58,446 nt of DNA from Candidatus Hodarchaeum mangrovi (GCA_016839515.1 JAEOUE010000031.1:1-58446), one strand, 5' to 3'; counted from the first letter of the stretch, positions 26,743 through 34,903 are shown. Notes: generated by a model from the sequence alone, not told the origin. Numbers and translations are program-made.

Positions 26743-26956
26743 CTCAAAATATACATAAACTCGTTACATTCTTATTAGTAAGTATAACAAGATTTTTGAC
26801 AAGAAAATCTCTATATTACGCGTTTTTTAGATTGGCATTTTAAACTTACTTAACTAAAAGCTAAAGTGAAAATATGGAAAGTTTGAGTAATCTCAATTAC
26901 TTTAAAAAATATTGATGTTAAATTTTAGTAGAAATTTTAATAGTGGTGAAAATTAT

Positions 26957-27175
26957 ATGGTAGAAATTCCAAACTCATCGATTCATAGGATTATTCGCAA
27001 ATCTGGTGTGAAAAGAGTATCAAAATCTGCAATAATTGCATTACAAAAGGAATTGGAAGAATATGGTCTAGAAATTTCAAAAATTGCTAGGGATATTTCT
27101 TTATATTCAGGAAAAAAGACTATTGACGAAAAAGACATTAATTTAGCAATTTGGAAGTTTAAATTAAATAAATAA
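26957..27175 (+). CDS. Archaeal histone
   Basis: This 72-residue protein is a single histone fold: IHRIIRKSGVKRVSKSAII (helix 1 and loop), a long central helix ELEEYGLEISKIARDIS, and GKKTIDEKDINLAIWKFK (loop 2 and helix 3). It aligns closely with HMf-type histones. The frame is open from 26912, but ATG 26957 preceded by GGTGAAAA gives the usual archaeal length. It would dimerise and wrap DNA. Confidence 0.94.
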   Translation: MVEIPNSSIHRIIRKSGVKRVSKSAIIALQKELEEYGLEISKIARDISLYSGKKTIDEKDINLAIWKFKLNK

Positions 27176-27688
27176 GAATCAAATTTCTCCATGGAAAACC
27201 AGAATTCTGAATTAAATAAAGGAAGCATTAGCTACCTAAAAGAGATAAGAACCTTAATTTTAGTTCATCTACACCATTACTTTAAAATGATGATTTCAAT
27301 CCACCTTTTAATAGGGAATATTCGACAATAAACGGATCTTTACCTAATATTCGGAATAAATTTAGTAAAAAATTAACTACTATTATATTCCATTGCTGAA
27401 AAATAGGAAAAGATAACCAAACTAAAATTACAAATAATAGATTACAATACAAACTATGTGATAGCAAACGAATTAAAATTAGCTAGTTAGAAAAAAGATC
27501 AAGGTTTCTAACAAAACACAAGTGAAACTGCATATTAAAATTACTTTATTACACTCACCTGTTTACTTCAATCAATTTGATTAGTTAAATGGATGTGAAT
27601 GGATAACACATAACATAGAGTTAATTAATACTATTAATACATGGATTATTATGCCGTTTCACCTTGTGGATCAAAAGGTGAATAACAA
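27176..27688. other. Gap between the histone gene and dnaG
   Basis: These 513 AT-rich bases carry no convincing coding frame; a 61-codon minus-strand frame at 27282-27467 is hydrophobic low-complexity. The right end contains the dyad at 27658-27682 that covers the dnaG ribosome site. The rest shows nothing distinctive. Confidence 0.55.
27658..27682 (+). promoter_or_regulatory. Hairpin covering the dnaG ribosome-binding site
   Basis: TTCACCTT (27658-27665) and AAGGTGAA (27675-27682) are perfect 8-base complements with a 9-base loop. The right arm contains the AGGTGA that serves as the Shine-Dalgarno sequence for the dnaG ATG at 27689. In RNA the stem would hide the ribosome site; as DNA it could be an operator dyad. 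Confidence 0.5.
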
Positions 27689-28918
27689 ATGGCAAATGAA
27701 GAAGAAATTGATACTAGTACTGTAAAATACTTAATTCATGAAAAATTCAGTATTAATGGTGTAGCTGAACGCTCTGATATCATTGGAGCGTTATTTGGAC
27801 AGACAGAAGGTTTAATTGGAGAGGGATTAGATCTAAGAGAACTACAAAAAACATCTCGAATCGGACGAATAGCAGTTAAACTCCAATATCAGAAAAAACA
27901 AAGAAAGACAGTAGGAATGATAATTATCCCTTCCTCCTTAGATCGCGTTGAAACAGCTTTGTTAGCTGCAGCATTAGAAACTGTAGATCGTGTTGGACCA
28001 TGTGTTGGTAAAATCGCCCTTCAAAAGATAGAGGATGTACGAGAAAGTAAAAGAAGGCAAATAGTAACACGAGCTTCTCAAATATTGAAAACATGGGATC
28101 ATGAAGTGACGTCTGATTCAGTTTCTGTATTAGATGAAGTTCTTAAAGAGGCTAGGATTAGCATAATCCAAAAATTTGGAAAGGAAGAACTACCAGCTGG
28201 GCCTGGAATCCAAGACAGTGATAGCATTATAATTGTTGAAGGTCGTGCAGATGTTGTAAACTTATTGAGACATGGATTCCGAAATGTCATTGCTGTCGAA
28301 GGTACAAATATTCCACCTGAAGTAGTTGAATTAACTAGAAAAAAAGCTGCTACTGCTTTTTTAGATGGTGATCATGGCGGAGATCTTATTCTGAGAGAAC
28401 TGATTCACTTAGGTGATGTTGATTACGTAGCAAGAGCTCCTATAAACCGAGAAGTAGAAGAATTAACTTCTAAAGAGATTTTGAAATGTCTTAGAACTAA
28501 AATCCCTATTGAACAGGTCATGAAAGAAATGAATATCAGTCCCGAAGATATTGATATTCCAGATGAGACCGAAACCTCTCATAAAGAAATTCCAATTATT
28601 GTTAAATCACCTCCCAAAATTGATTTAAAGAATCAGGTACCAGAACAATTTTCTGAAATTATTGAAAACCTAGAAGAACAACAAGCTATTCTATTAGGGA
28701 CTAATGATAAAATATTAAGGGACCATATAGAAATTAGTGAGCTAAGGGAAACTCTGAATGAAGTAGAAGGGATTGAAACAATAATTTTTGATGGAATTAT
28801 TACTCAAAGACTACTTGATATCGCTGCTGAAAAAGGAATTAAGACTGTAATTGGTGCAAGGGAACATGATGTGACCAAAAAACCACTTAGTGTCAATGTT
28901 TTTCATTTTTCAGAATAA
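27689..28918 (+). CDS. dnaG: Archaeal DnaG-type primase
   Basis: This 409-residue protein has the archaeal DnaG layout: an N-terminal domain (YLIHEKFSINGVAERSDI), a central TOPRIM domain with IIIVEGRADVVNLLRHG near residue 180 and FLDGDHGGDLI supplying metal-binding acids, and a C-terminal region. Archaeal DnaG is associated with the exosome as well as with primer synthesis, which fits the presence of rrp4/41/42 in this window. A possible structured RNA gene follows directly. Confidence 0.95.
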   Translation: MANEEEIDTSTVKYLIHEKFSINGVAERSDIIGALFGQTEGLIGEGLDLRELQKTSRIGRIAVKLQYQKKQRKTVGMIIIPSSLDRVETALLAAALETVDRVGPCVGKIALQKIEDVRESKRRQIVTRASQILKTWDHEVTSDSVSVLDEVLKEARISIIQKFGKEELPAGPGIQDSDSIIIVEGRADVVNLLRHGFRNVIAVEGTNIPPEVVELTRKKAATAFLDGDHGGDLILRELIHLGDVDYVARAPINREVEELTSKEILKCLRTKIPIEQVMKEMNISPEDIDIPDETETSHKEIPIIVKSPPKIDLKNQVPEQFSEIIENLEEQQAILLGTNDKILRDHIEISELRETLNEVEGIETIIFDGIITQRLLDIAAEKGIKTVIGAREHDVTKKPLSVNVFHFSE

Positions 28919-28954
28919 AAAAATATTCCCTTTTACTTTTTTAGAATTAAAAAT

Positions 28955-29275
28955 GGATCTGTAGCCCTAAACACTAACTCTACGACCACATTTATGGATC
29001 TTGTCCTAATTCAGTCGAGTTCTCTGTGAAGGGCTATATTGATCCGAGTTCCTGTTGTTTAAGAGGGTTGACCCTGCTTTTCATAGAAGGATGAGACACC
29101 CAATCTCATGCGAGAGCCCGTCTCCTAATCTTGTTGGAGAATGCTCAGGATTTACCTACTTTTTTGCTCCTTTATTCATCTGGGACAATTTACCCATCCT
29201 CAGGTCCTCGAGAAGTAGGGGAATCGCCTTCATCGCAAATAAAGTAAGGACTCTTTCCTACAAAAACTTTTCTGT
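28955..29275 (+). ncRNA. Structured RNA, possibly archaeal SRP (7S) RNA
   Basis: This block is less AT-rich than the flanking spacers and folds: GGATC/GATCC and TAGCCC/GGGCTA close a 5' domain (28955-29045); GAGTTCCT (29046-29053) can pair with AGGACTC (29247-29253). Positions 29189-29221 contain TTTACC, CAGGTCC and AGTAGGGG in the same order as TTTACC...CAGGTCC...AGCAGCC in SRP domain IV (helix 8). The apical loop differs from the usual GGAA and the 5' part is not clearly an Alu domain, so the SRP identity is tentative. Boundaries are approximate. Confidence 0.42.
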
Positions 29276-29345
29276 TTTATGATAGAATTGGATTTTTTGA
29301 GAAACTTTTTATTAAAATGCTTAAATTCTATAGAAGTGGAGAGAA

Positions 29346-29810
29346 ATGAAACATAAATTCAAAATTATAGGTTTAGGAGGCACATTTGATAGATTTCATA
29401 ATGGCCATAAACTTATGCTAGATGTTGCTGCTTACTTTGGTAAAGAAATCCATTTAGGACTTATAGGAAATTCCTATTTAATAATGAGACCAAAACCTTT
29501 GAATAAAATAATTCAAAATTATCAAGCTCGTTGTGACACGATTTCAGATTATTTCAAAAAATACAAGGAGAACATCCTTAGGATTACGGAACTTTCAAGC
29601 CCAGGTATGGATCAAAAATTAGCTTCAGAATCTTCATTAGAGGCTTTAATAGTATCTCAGGAGACTCTGAAAGGAGCGCTACTAATAAACAAGAATAGAA
29701 TAGCTAATAAGAAGTCTTGTCTGAAAATTTTAGTAATTCCTTTTGTTCTTAGAGAGAATGGAAGTAATGAGTCCAGTACAAAACTACGATATGAAGATTC
29801 TAATAAATAA
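29346..29810 (+). CDS. coaD: Phosphopantetheine adenylyltransferase (archaeal CoaD type)
   Basis: This 154-residue nucleotidyltransferase makes dephospho-CoA from phosphopantetheine and ATP. The fold signature GGTFDRFHNGHKLML carries the HxGH motif at residues 18-21. Length and the central LGLIGNSYLIMRPKP segment match the archaeal/eukaryotic-type enzyme rather than bacterial CoaD. It is followed by a compact potentially structured block at 29827-29932. Confidence 0.9.
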   Translation: MKHKFKIIGLGGTFDRFHNGHKLMLDVAAYFGKEIHLGLIGNSYLIMRPKPLNKIIQNYQARCDTISDYFKKYKENILRITELSSPGMDQKLASESSLEALIVSQETLKGALLINKNRIANKKSCLKILVIPFVLRENGSNESSTKLRYEDSNK

Positions 29811-29826
29811 AACGGAATAGGATATT

Positions 29827-29932
29827 GAGGATATGGAAGGATTCCTCCGTACTCAAGATCATCATCACTTAAAGAGTTGGTTAAATCCCAACACCTTATC
29901 GGGAGGGCTAGAGCCGTCATTGGTCCTTCCGA
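29827..29932 (+). ncRNA. Candidate structured RNA between coaD and the site-2 protease gene
   Basis: A roughly 100-base segment that is richer in G and C than its surroundings has several perfect complements: GGAAGGA (29835-29841) with TCCTTCC (29924-29930), GTTGG/CCAAC (29876-29892), GAGGA/TCCTC (29827-29847) and TCGGGAGG/CCTTCCGA (29899-29932, with G-U pairs). The first and last pairings share bases and are mutually exclusive. No tRNA T-loop or 5S signature is present. Strand and identity are not known. Confidence 0.35.
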
Positions 29933-30077
29933 TGAAATCATTAAAGGAAGATTGTTATAAGCTTATCGGTTATTGCTTTCAACAAACATTTTTAATGTGT
30001 TACATGACTTAAACAGAAGAAATCATAGAATACAATTCTTTACAACCTACATTAAACCATTGTCAGGAAAAACTAAA

Positions 30078-31280
30078 ATGGATCCTCTAGTATTTTTAAT
30101 AATTGTCATCTTTGCGTGGTTTTCCCTCAGTACTATTTCTAGAATACCGTGGTTTGATTTTAAAAACCCTGATATTGGTTTAGGTTATGCATTTTATAGA
30201 ACTAAAAAATTAAATAATCTTCTTGATAGATTGGCCCAAAAAGGACGCTTCTTTTGGAAATTTCTTTGGGATATTGGAATAATTTCTGGGTTAGGTATAT
30301 TATTGGCAGGATTAATTATTTTTACGATTAATATCCCTTTGTTTTTTATTCCTTCAACTGATGGATCTATTCCTGGAACCCCAACAGCTATCTCGATTGC
30401 TCCCGTCATTCCTGGAATAACTGTTTCTCTAGAAACTCTACCGTACTTTCTAATAGCTGTTATGGTTGGTGCAATAGCCCATGAATTTGCTCATGGTATT
30501 GCGGCAAGAGGAGAAAATATTAAGTTAAAGAGTACAGGGATCTTTGTATTTCTTGTTTTTTTTGGAGCATTTGTTGAACCTGATGATAAGAGTTTCTCGG
30601 AAAAACCTCAAAGATCAAAAATCCGTGTGTGGGCAGCTGGAGCATTAGCAAACATGATAGTTGCTTTGTTATTTTTGATTATCCTCATTCCTCTTCTATT
30701 TCCAGTTTTTATATCTCCATTTTATCAAACAAGTTCTTCAGGGGCACTAGTGGTTGAAACAGTTTCTGATACACCTGCATCAATATCAGGTATAAAAGCT
30801 GGCTTTGCTATAATAGGTATTAATTCCACCTCAGGATATATTCAAATTAATTCTGTAGCAGGATTTCAAAATTTCACAAATAATCTCTTGTCTCCAAATC
30901 AAGAAGTAACTTTTTTCTTTGATAACGAATTGAGATCAATTACCTTAATTTCGACAGAACATCCCAGCAATTCAACAAGAGGATTCATAGGTATTAGAAC
31001 TGCTGATTATTTCAAACCTAGGGTTACTTTCCTTCCCTATCTAGTAAATCTCTTCCCTTATTGGATCTCCACAGCATTTTTGTATATCTTCATGATAAAT
31101 TTGATGTTTGCAATTATTAATTTACTTCCAATACCAATCTTAGATGGGGATAAATTACTTGCAGATTTCCTTGGTCCTAAATTCAATCGATATCAACCTT
31201 GGATTCGTTATTACGCATTAGGTATTTTACTACTGAATATGCTCCTATCTTTCTTTATTACAGGGTGGGGTCAGCTATAA
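30078..31280 (+). CDS. Site-2-type membrane metalloprotease (M50)
   Basis: This membrane-embedded zinc protease has the catalytic HEFAH at about residue 135 (counting from ATG 30078), a PDZ-like lumenal domain between roughly 215 and 300 (SGIKAGFAIIGINS), and a distal metal-binding NLLPIPILDGDKL motif. Several hydrophobic helices flank these motifs. The frame is open from 29973, but the segment before ATG 30078 is not membrane-like and the Met starts a transmembrane helix (PLVFLIIVIFAWFSL). It probably cleaves membrane-anchored proteins. Confidence 0.92.
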   Translation: MDPLVFLIIVIFAWFSLSTISRIPWFDFKNPDIGLGYAFYRTKKLNNLLDRLAQKGRFFWKFLWDIGIISGLGILLAGLIIFTINIPLFFIPSTDGSIPGTPTAISIAPVIPGITVSLETLPYFLIAVMVGAIAHEFAHGIAARGENIKLKSTGIFVFLVFFGAFVEPDDKSFSEKPQRSKIRVWAAGALANMIVALLFLIILIPLLFPVFISPFYQTSSSGALVVETVSDTPASISGIKAGFAIIGINSTSGYIQINSVAGFQNFTNNLLSPNQEVTFFFDNELRSITLISTEHPSNSTRGFIGIRTADYFKPRVTFLPYLVNLFPYWISTAFLYIFMINLMFAIINLLPIPILDGDKLLADFLGPKFNRYQPWIRYYALGILLLNMLLSFFITGWGQL

Positions 31281-31501
31281 TAACTATTTTTTTTTATTCT
31301 ATATCCAATTAGACTTTACTCAACCTAATTTTTCAACAAGAAGGATCGGAAAAATAAATCTACAATAACTCAAGGAAATTTGATCTTTAATCCCTTTAAT
31401 CTAAATATCATTTTGAGAATCATGAACCTTTAGGCAATGATTTAAAAATAAAAACTCCTAAAACTAATTAGATTTTATTTGATTACTTCGGTTGGATTCA
31501 T

Positions 31502-32080
31502 GTGATTCTAGAAGATATTCTCAGCTTATTGGTTTCTAGCTATATGTTACTGTTTATCATTGGTGGATTAACTGCTGCCTCTTGGTTAATTGTACGCTTT
31601 GCTGGGATTGAGGATGTAACATCAAATGTAAATAGACTTGCTTTATTGGGATTCCCACTAGGTATTTTTTCGATCATAACAGTAGGGGCGGGTGTATACC
31701 TAAAATCCCTAAATTTGTCCATTCCCCAATCATTTGATATAATTACTATCTTTTTGCTAGCCCTCCTAGGAATTATTCTTATTCTAAGACCAATTAAAGA
31801 TTTTCGATTTGGAGTTCTTCTTTCTCTTGCTATTGGGCTATTAGGAGCAGCTCTTTTGATATTTTTAGGATCCGAATCAGTAAAACTTTTATCAGGAGTT
31901 TTTATCTTAACTTTTTTCTTGATTTATGGGGCAATTCGTTTTTTTGAAGACTTATATCTCTTAATTGCAGATTTATTAGCCTCTCCTCTAGTATCGGTCT
32001 CAATTGGCGTACTATGTATAATTCAAGGTCTTCTAGGTATATTTGGAGTTTCTCTTGGACTTCTAATACCTTTCTTGTAA
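31502..32080 (+). CDS. Polytopic membrane protein of unknown function
   Basis: This 192-residue protein is almost entirely hydrophobic, with about six transmembrane helices and few charged residues (for example VRFAGIED after the first helix and LRPIKDFRFG mid-protein). It starts with a GTG at 31502. I cannot assign a family. It is convergent with the KH/zinc-finger gene, whose stop is one base away. Confidence 0.75.
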   Translation: MILEDILSLLVSSYMLLFIIGGLTAASWLIVRFAGIEDVTSNVNRLALLGFPLGIFSIITVGAGVYLKSLNLSIPQSFDIITIFLLALLGIILILRPIKDFRFGVLLSLAIGLLGAALLIFLGSESVKLLSGVFILTFFLIYGAIRFFEDLYLLIADLLASPLVSVSIGVLCIIQGLLGIFGVSLGLLIPFL

Positions 32081-32081
32081 A

Positions 32082-32597
32082 TTATTCCATTAAATTCTTT
32101 ATTTCTATTCGAACAGGATTCTTACTTATTAACTCCGCAATTTGACGAATTTGATCTAAAGGAAACCGATGGGCTTCAAGATTTCCTCGTAAAGTGATTT
32201 TTAACTCAACATCTCCTTCAGGAGGAACAAAGATTTGATCTATCTCAACAATATCGAGTGGAGAAAAAAAATCGGTAAATGTTCTTCTTGTATCTGCTTT
32301 TCTTTCGATAATTTCAATTGGGTTTCGAATTTCAGACTCAATAAATTCTTTAATAGCAGGATTATCTAGAATAGCCTTACCATTTTGAGCCAGTAATACA
32401 ATCGAGTTATTTAAATTATGTGATCGATCTAGGATTACTGATTGTAATTGTTTGGGAAATCTTTGTTCAGCTTTCGCAAAGGCTTTCGAAACATCTACAT
32501 CAAGTTGAGTTATTTTATTTTTTCGGAGTTTTTGTTTACATTTTTTACATAATACTCCTGTTTTTGCACAAAAGTTACATATTGGTGTTACAACCAC
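32082..32597 (-). CDS. Zinc-finger/KH-type archaeal protein (putative NusA-like factor)
   Basis: This 171-residue protein starts with a CNFC...CKKC zinc knuckle, followed by a helical part and a C-terminal beta-alpha region resembling the archaeal KH protein annotated as a putative transcription elongation factor. The KH GxxG loop expected near LDNPAIKEF is not present, so RNA binding may be altered. The ending FSPLDIVEIDQIFVPPEGD fits that family's dll-PA-v-xIN-vf-pdG region. The assignment is by pattern only. Confidence 0.6.
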   Translation of the reverse strand: MVVTPICNFCAKTGVLCKKCKQKLRKNKITQLDVDVSKAFAKAEQRFPKQLQSVILDRSHNLNNSIVLLAQNGKAILDNPAIKEFIESEIRNPIEIIERKADTRRTFTDFFSPLDIVEIDQIFVPPEGDVELKITLRGNLEAHRFPLDQIRQIAELISKNPVRIEIKNLME

Positions 32598-32678
32598 GAA
32601 TTATGCCTCTATTCCTATTTTTTCTATTATTTTCCTTCTTCTATATTTAATAAATTTAAAGCAGAAAAATTCTCACTC

Positions 32679-33599
32679 TCATAAAACATTTTTTAATACT
32701 GCAGCCACTGTATGCAATCTGTTTTCCGCTTCATCAAATACTACTGAATGAGAACCATAGATTACATCATCTGAAACTTCTTCTTTGTGTCTAGGTAAGC
32801 AATGCAGAAAGATGAAATTGGGATCAGCATATTTAACAAGATCTAAATCTACCCTAAAACCTTCAAATTTTTTTATTTTTTCCTCTGCTTCTTTCTCTTG
32901 TCCCATTGAAATAAAAGTATCAGTTACTACAACTTTTGTTGAAGTAATAGCCTTGATAGGATTATTAGAAGTAATTATCTGTTTAGGTGATTTCGCAATT
33001 TCCTTTGCATATTTTATTACTTCATCATCTGGTTCATAGCCTTTAGGTGTGGCAATATGAATATTCATGCCCATTTTTGCCGCTGCAAGAGTTAATGAAT
33101 GACATACATTGTTACCATCCCCAATCCAAGCTAAGTTTATTCCCTCTAATTTACCTAAATGCTCCTCAATTGTCATAATATCTGCCAATGCTTGTAAAGG
33201 ATGGAAGCTATTTGAAAGAGCATTAATTACAGGTACCCCTGATTCTTTCGCTAGTGTTTCCACATCTGATTGGTCAAAAACCCGAGCTAAAATACCAGAA
33301 ACAAACCTTCCAAGTACAACAGCAGTATCATACAGTGATTCATTTACTCCAAGCTGAATGTCATCTTTTCCTAGGAATAATGCATGACCACCTAATTCAG
33401 CCATGGCTGTTTCAGTCGAAACCCGAGTACGAGTTGATCGTTTTTGAAAAATCATCCCTAAAGTTTTACCCTTCAAGGGTTGTAATTCAATGTATTTTAA
33501 ACGATTTTTTTTGAAATCTTTTGCTTCATCGAGTAGAAACCGTATTTCAGATGGAGTTAAGTCCTTTAAACTTAATAACGATCTTCCTTTTAAATTCAT
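32679..33599 (-). CDS. argF: Ornithine carbamoyltransferase
   Basis: This enzyme forms citrulline from ornithine and carbamoyl phosphate in arginine synthesis. The carbamoyl-phosphate motif STRTR lies in FQKRSTRTRVSTE, and the catalytic HCLPRH motif near the C-terminus identifies it as OTCase rather than ATCase. The open frame begins at 33671, but the first ~24 residues overlap the MoaD-like gene and do not match the family. ATG 33599 (NLKGRSLLSLKD) gives the usual length of ~306. Confidence 0.96.
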   Translation of the reverse strand: MNLKGRSLLSLKDLTPSEIRFLLDEAKDFKKNRLKYIELQPLKGKTLGMIFQKRSTRTRVSTETAMAELGGHALFLGKDDIQLGVNESLYDTAVVLGRFVSGILARVFDQSDVETLAKESGVPVINALSNSFHPLQALADIMTIEEHLGKLEGINLAWIGDGNNVCHSLTLAAAKMGMNIHIATPKGYEPDDEVIKYAKEIAKSPKQIITSNNPIKAITSTKVVVTDTFISMGQEKEAEEKIKKFEGFRVDLDLVKYADPNFIFLHCLPRHKEEVSDDVIYGSHSVVFDEAENRLHTVAAVLKNVL

Positions 33600-33633
33600 T
33601 AAATTCACACCATATAAATAATATTCAGCTTTA

Positions 33634-33930
33634 TTAACCACCATGTATGACTGGAATGAATGAAAGAACATCTTTTTCTTTGAGTTTTGTAGACATTCCA
33701 GCTAGAGCAGAGATTTCTTGTTCATTAACGAATAATAATAGAGATCTCTTTAACTCTAGCGACTCAGAGAAGAAAGAACTAAGCTCTATATAGGAGGGAT
33801 TAGAAAGTAATTTTCGAATAATATCACGGATTGTCATTTCTGGAGAAATTTCAATCTCGATTCTTTCTTTTTTAATATCATACTTTAATGAACCTAAAAA
33901 TTTTAATTGAATTTTCATTAGATCATCCAT
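33634..33930 (-). CDS. MoaD/ThiS/Urm1-like ubiquitin-fold protein
   Basis: This 98-residue protein has a beta-grasp pattern and ends in HGG, the C-terminal Gly-Gly needed for adenylation and thiocarboxylation or for conjugation. The core EISPEMTIRDIIRKLL and the ALAGMSTKLKEKDVLSFIPVIHGG ending are typical of archaeal SAMP/MoaD proteins. It may serve molybdopterin or tRNA thiolation (compare the thiolase at 92-1048) or protein tagging. Partner genes such as an E1-like enzyme are not in the window. It lies 34 bases upstream of argF. Confidence 0.88.
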   Translation of the reverse strand: MDDLMKIQLKFLGSLKYDIKKERIEIEISPEMTIRDIIRKLLSNPSYIELSSFFSESLELKRSLLLFVNEQEISALAGMSTKLKEKDVLSFIPVIHGG

Positions 33931-33948
33931 TAACTAAATAGAAAAATA

Positions 33949-34050
33949 TGCGCCGATCGGGATTTTCAATCAATTTCAGAAGAAACTCAAGTTTGAACCC
34001 GAGTTACAGGCTTGGGAAGCCCGAGTCCTACCAGACTAGACTATCGGCGC
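33949..34050 (-). tRNA. tRNA-Gly (CCC) with intron inside the T-loop
   Basis: The gene starts GCGCCGA at 34050 and ends TCGGCGC plus A at 33949. Stem CGGGC/GCCTG with loop TTCCCAA gives anticodon CCC. The T arm TCGGG-TTCAAAT-CCCGA is split by about 29 bases (33963-33991) after T-loop position 59. The central TTCA/TGAA helix and an AAT bulge mirror those in tRNA-Pro(GGG), although the inner helix is weaker here. The mature tRNA would be 73 bases. Confidence 0.9.
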
Positions 34051-34159
34051 GTACTCATTATGTGTTGGTACCTTATCAACATGAATTTATATGAGCTCCG
34101 TTATTTTTATCTAATCTTATAGCCACTTAAATCGAAAATTTCAAGTTATCACCTCTTTT

Positions 34160-34903
34160 TTATCGAAACAGATCTTCTTCACGATTTCGAATTAAATCTA
34201 ATGCTGATCCCTCATCTTTAGAAAAAGAAGCTCCACGGACAATAATCACAGGTGTTCCTTCATTTGCTTGTCCCATTACAATGCCTGCAGCTGCTGCGAT
34301 TTCATCAGCCCGAGCAATGATCGTTGATTTCAATTCATAACCAAATAAATCAAATTTTCCTCTCATATCTAATAAAGGATGCATTCCAGCAACTCCAATG
34401 GCAACATTCACTGTTCCTACTCTTAAAGGACGTCCAAATGTATCGGATATTATAACAGCAACTTCCTTGTTAAATTTTTCTTTTAAATACTCTTTAATTT
34501 TTCTTGCTGATTTATCAGGATCCTTAGGAAGAGATATAACCGTTTCTCCAGGAGTATTGGATTTATCTATTCCACTATTTGCACAAATGAATCCATGTTT
34601 TGTTGCTGTAATTAAAACTTTATTATTCATACGGACTATTTCATTACTCTCCTTTAATATGACTTCAATTTTTCTAGGGTCTTTATCCTGAATTTCTCCG
34701 ATTCTTATTGCAAAAGGACTTGGTTCAATTTCATTTAAATCATAAACTTGGTTTTCAGCTTTTGAAACAATCGTATGAGCTATAACTAGAACGTCACCAT
34801 TCTCAATAGTGATTTTTTGTAATTCCTCTCCAAGGATTTGTTCAATTTTATCCCCAGGATAAATTAATGGAAAATTTTCTAATGGAAAAATAGTTATGGT
34901 CAT
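34160..34903 (-). CDS. cofE: Coenzyme F420:L-glutamate ligase
   Basis: CofE adds glutamates to F420-0 using GTP. This protein shows the family pattern: ENFPLIYPGDKI near the start, ITATKHGFICANSGIDKSN in the nucleotide/F420 site, and ISDTFGRPLRVGTVNVAIGVAGM later. ATG 34903 gives 247 residues, matching the family, whereas the frame open to 34966 adds an unrelated leader. Its presence implies that the organism makes F420. It lies downstream of tRNA-Gly on the same strand. Confidence 0.94.
   Translation of the reverse strand: MTITIFPLENFPLIYPGDKIEQILGEELQKITIENGDVLVIAHTIVSKAENQVYDLNEIEPSPFAIRIGEIQDKDPRKIEVILKESNEIVRMNNKVLITATKHGFICANSGIDKSNTPGETVISLPKDPDKSARKIKEYLKEKFNKEVAVIISDTFGRPLRVGTVNVAIGVAGMHPLLDMRGKFDLFGYELKSTIIARADEIAAAAGIVMGQANEGTPVIIVRGASFSKDEGSALDLIRNREEDLFR

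Noticed and set aside
27282..27467. A 61-codon minus-strand frame between the histone and dnaG.
   Set aside because: Hydrophobic low-complexity, no ribosome site, likely chance in AT-rich DNA.
28955..29275. Reading the block on the minus strand as RNase P RNA because of GTAGGAAAGAGTCC and ACAGATCC.
   Set aside because: The P4 helix does not form: bases after ACAGA are not complementary to those after GGAAAG. The plus-strand SRP-like reading is better though still tentative.
29055..29282. A 75-codon plus-strand frame inside the structured RNA block.
   Set aside because: Overlaps the base-paired region and has no recognisable protein pattern or ribosome site.
29835..29930. A tRNA or 5S rRNA suggested by the 7-base closing helix GGAAGGA/TCCTTCC.
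   Set aside because: No T-loop TTCRANT motif and no D arm on either strand, and no GAAGTTAAGC-type 5S signature.
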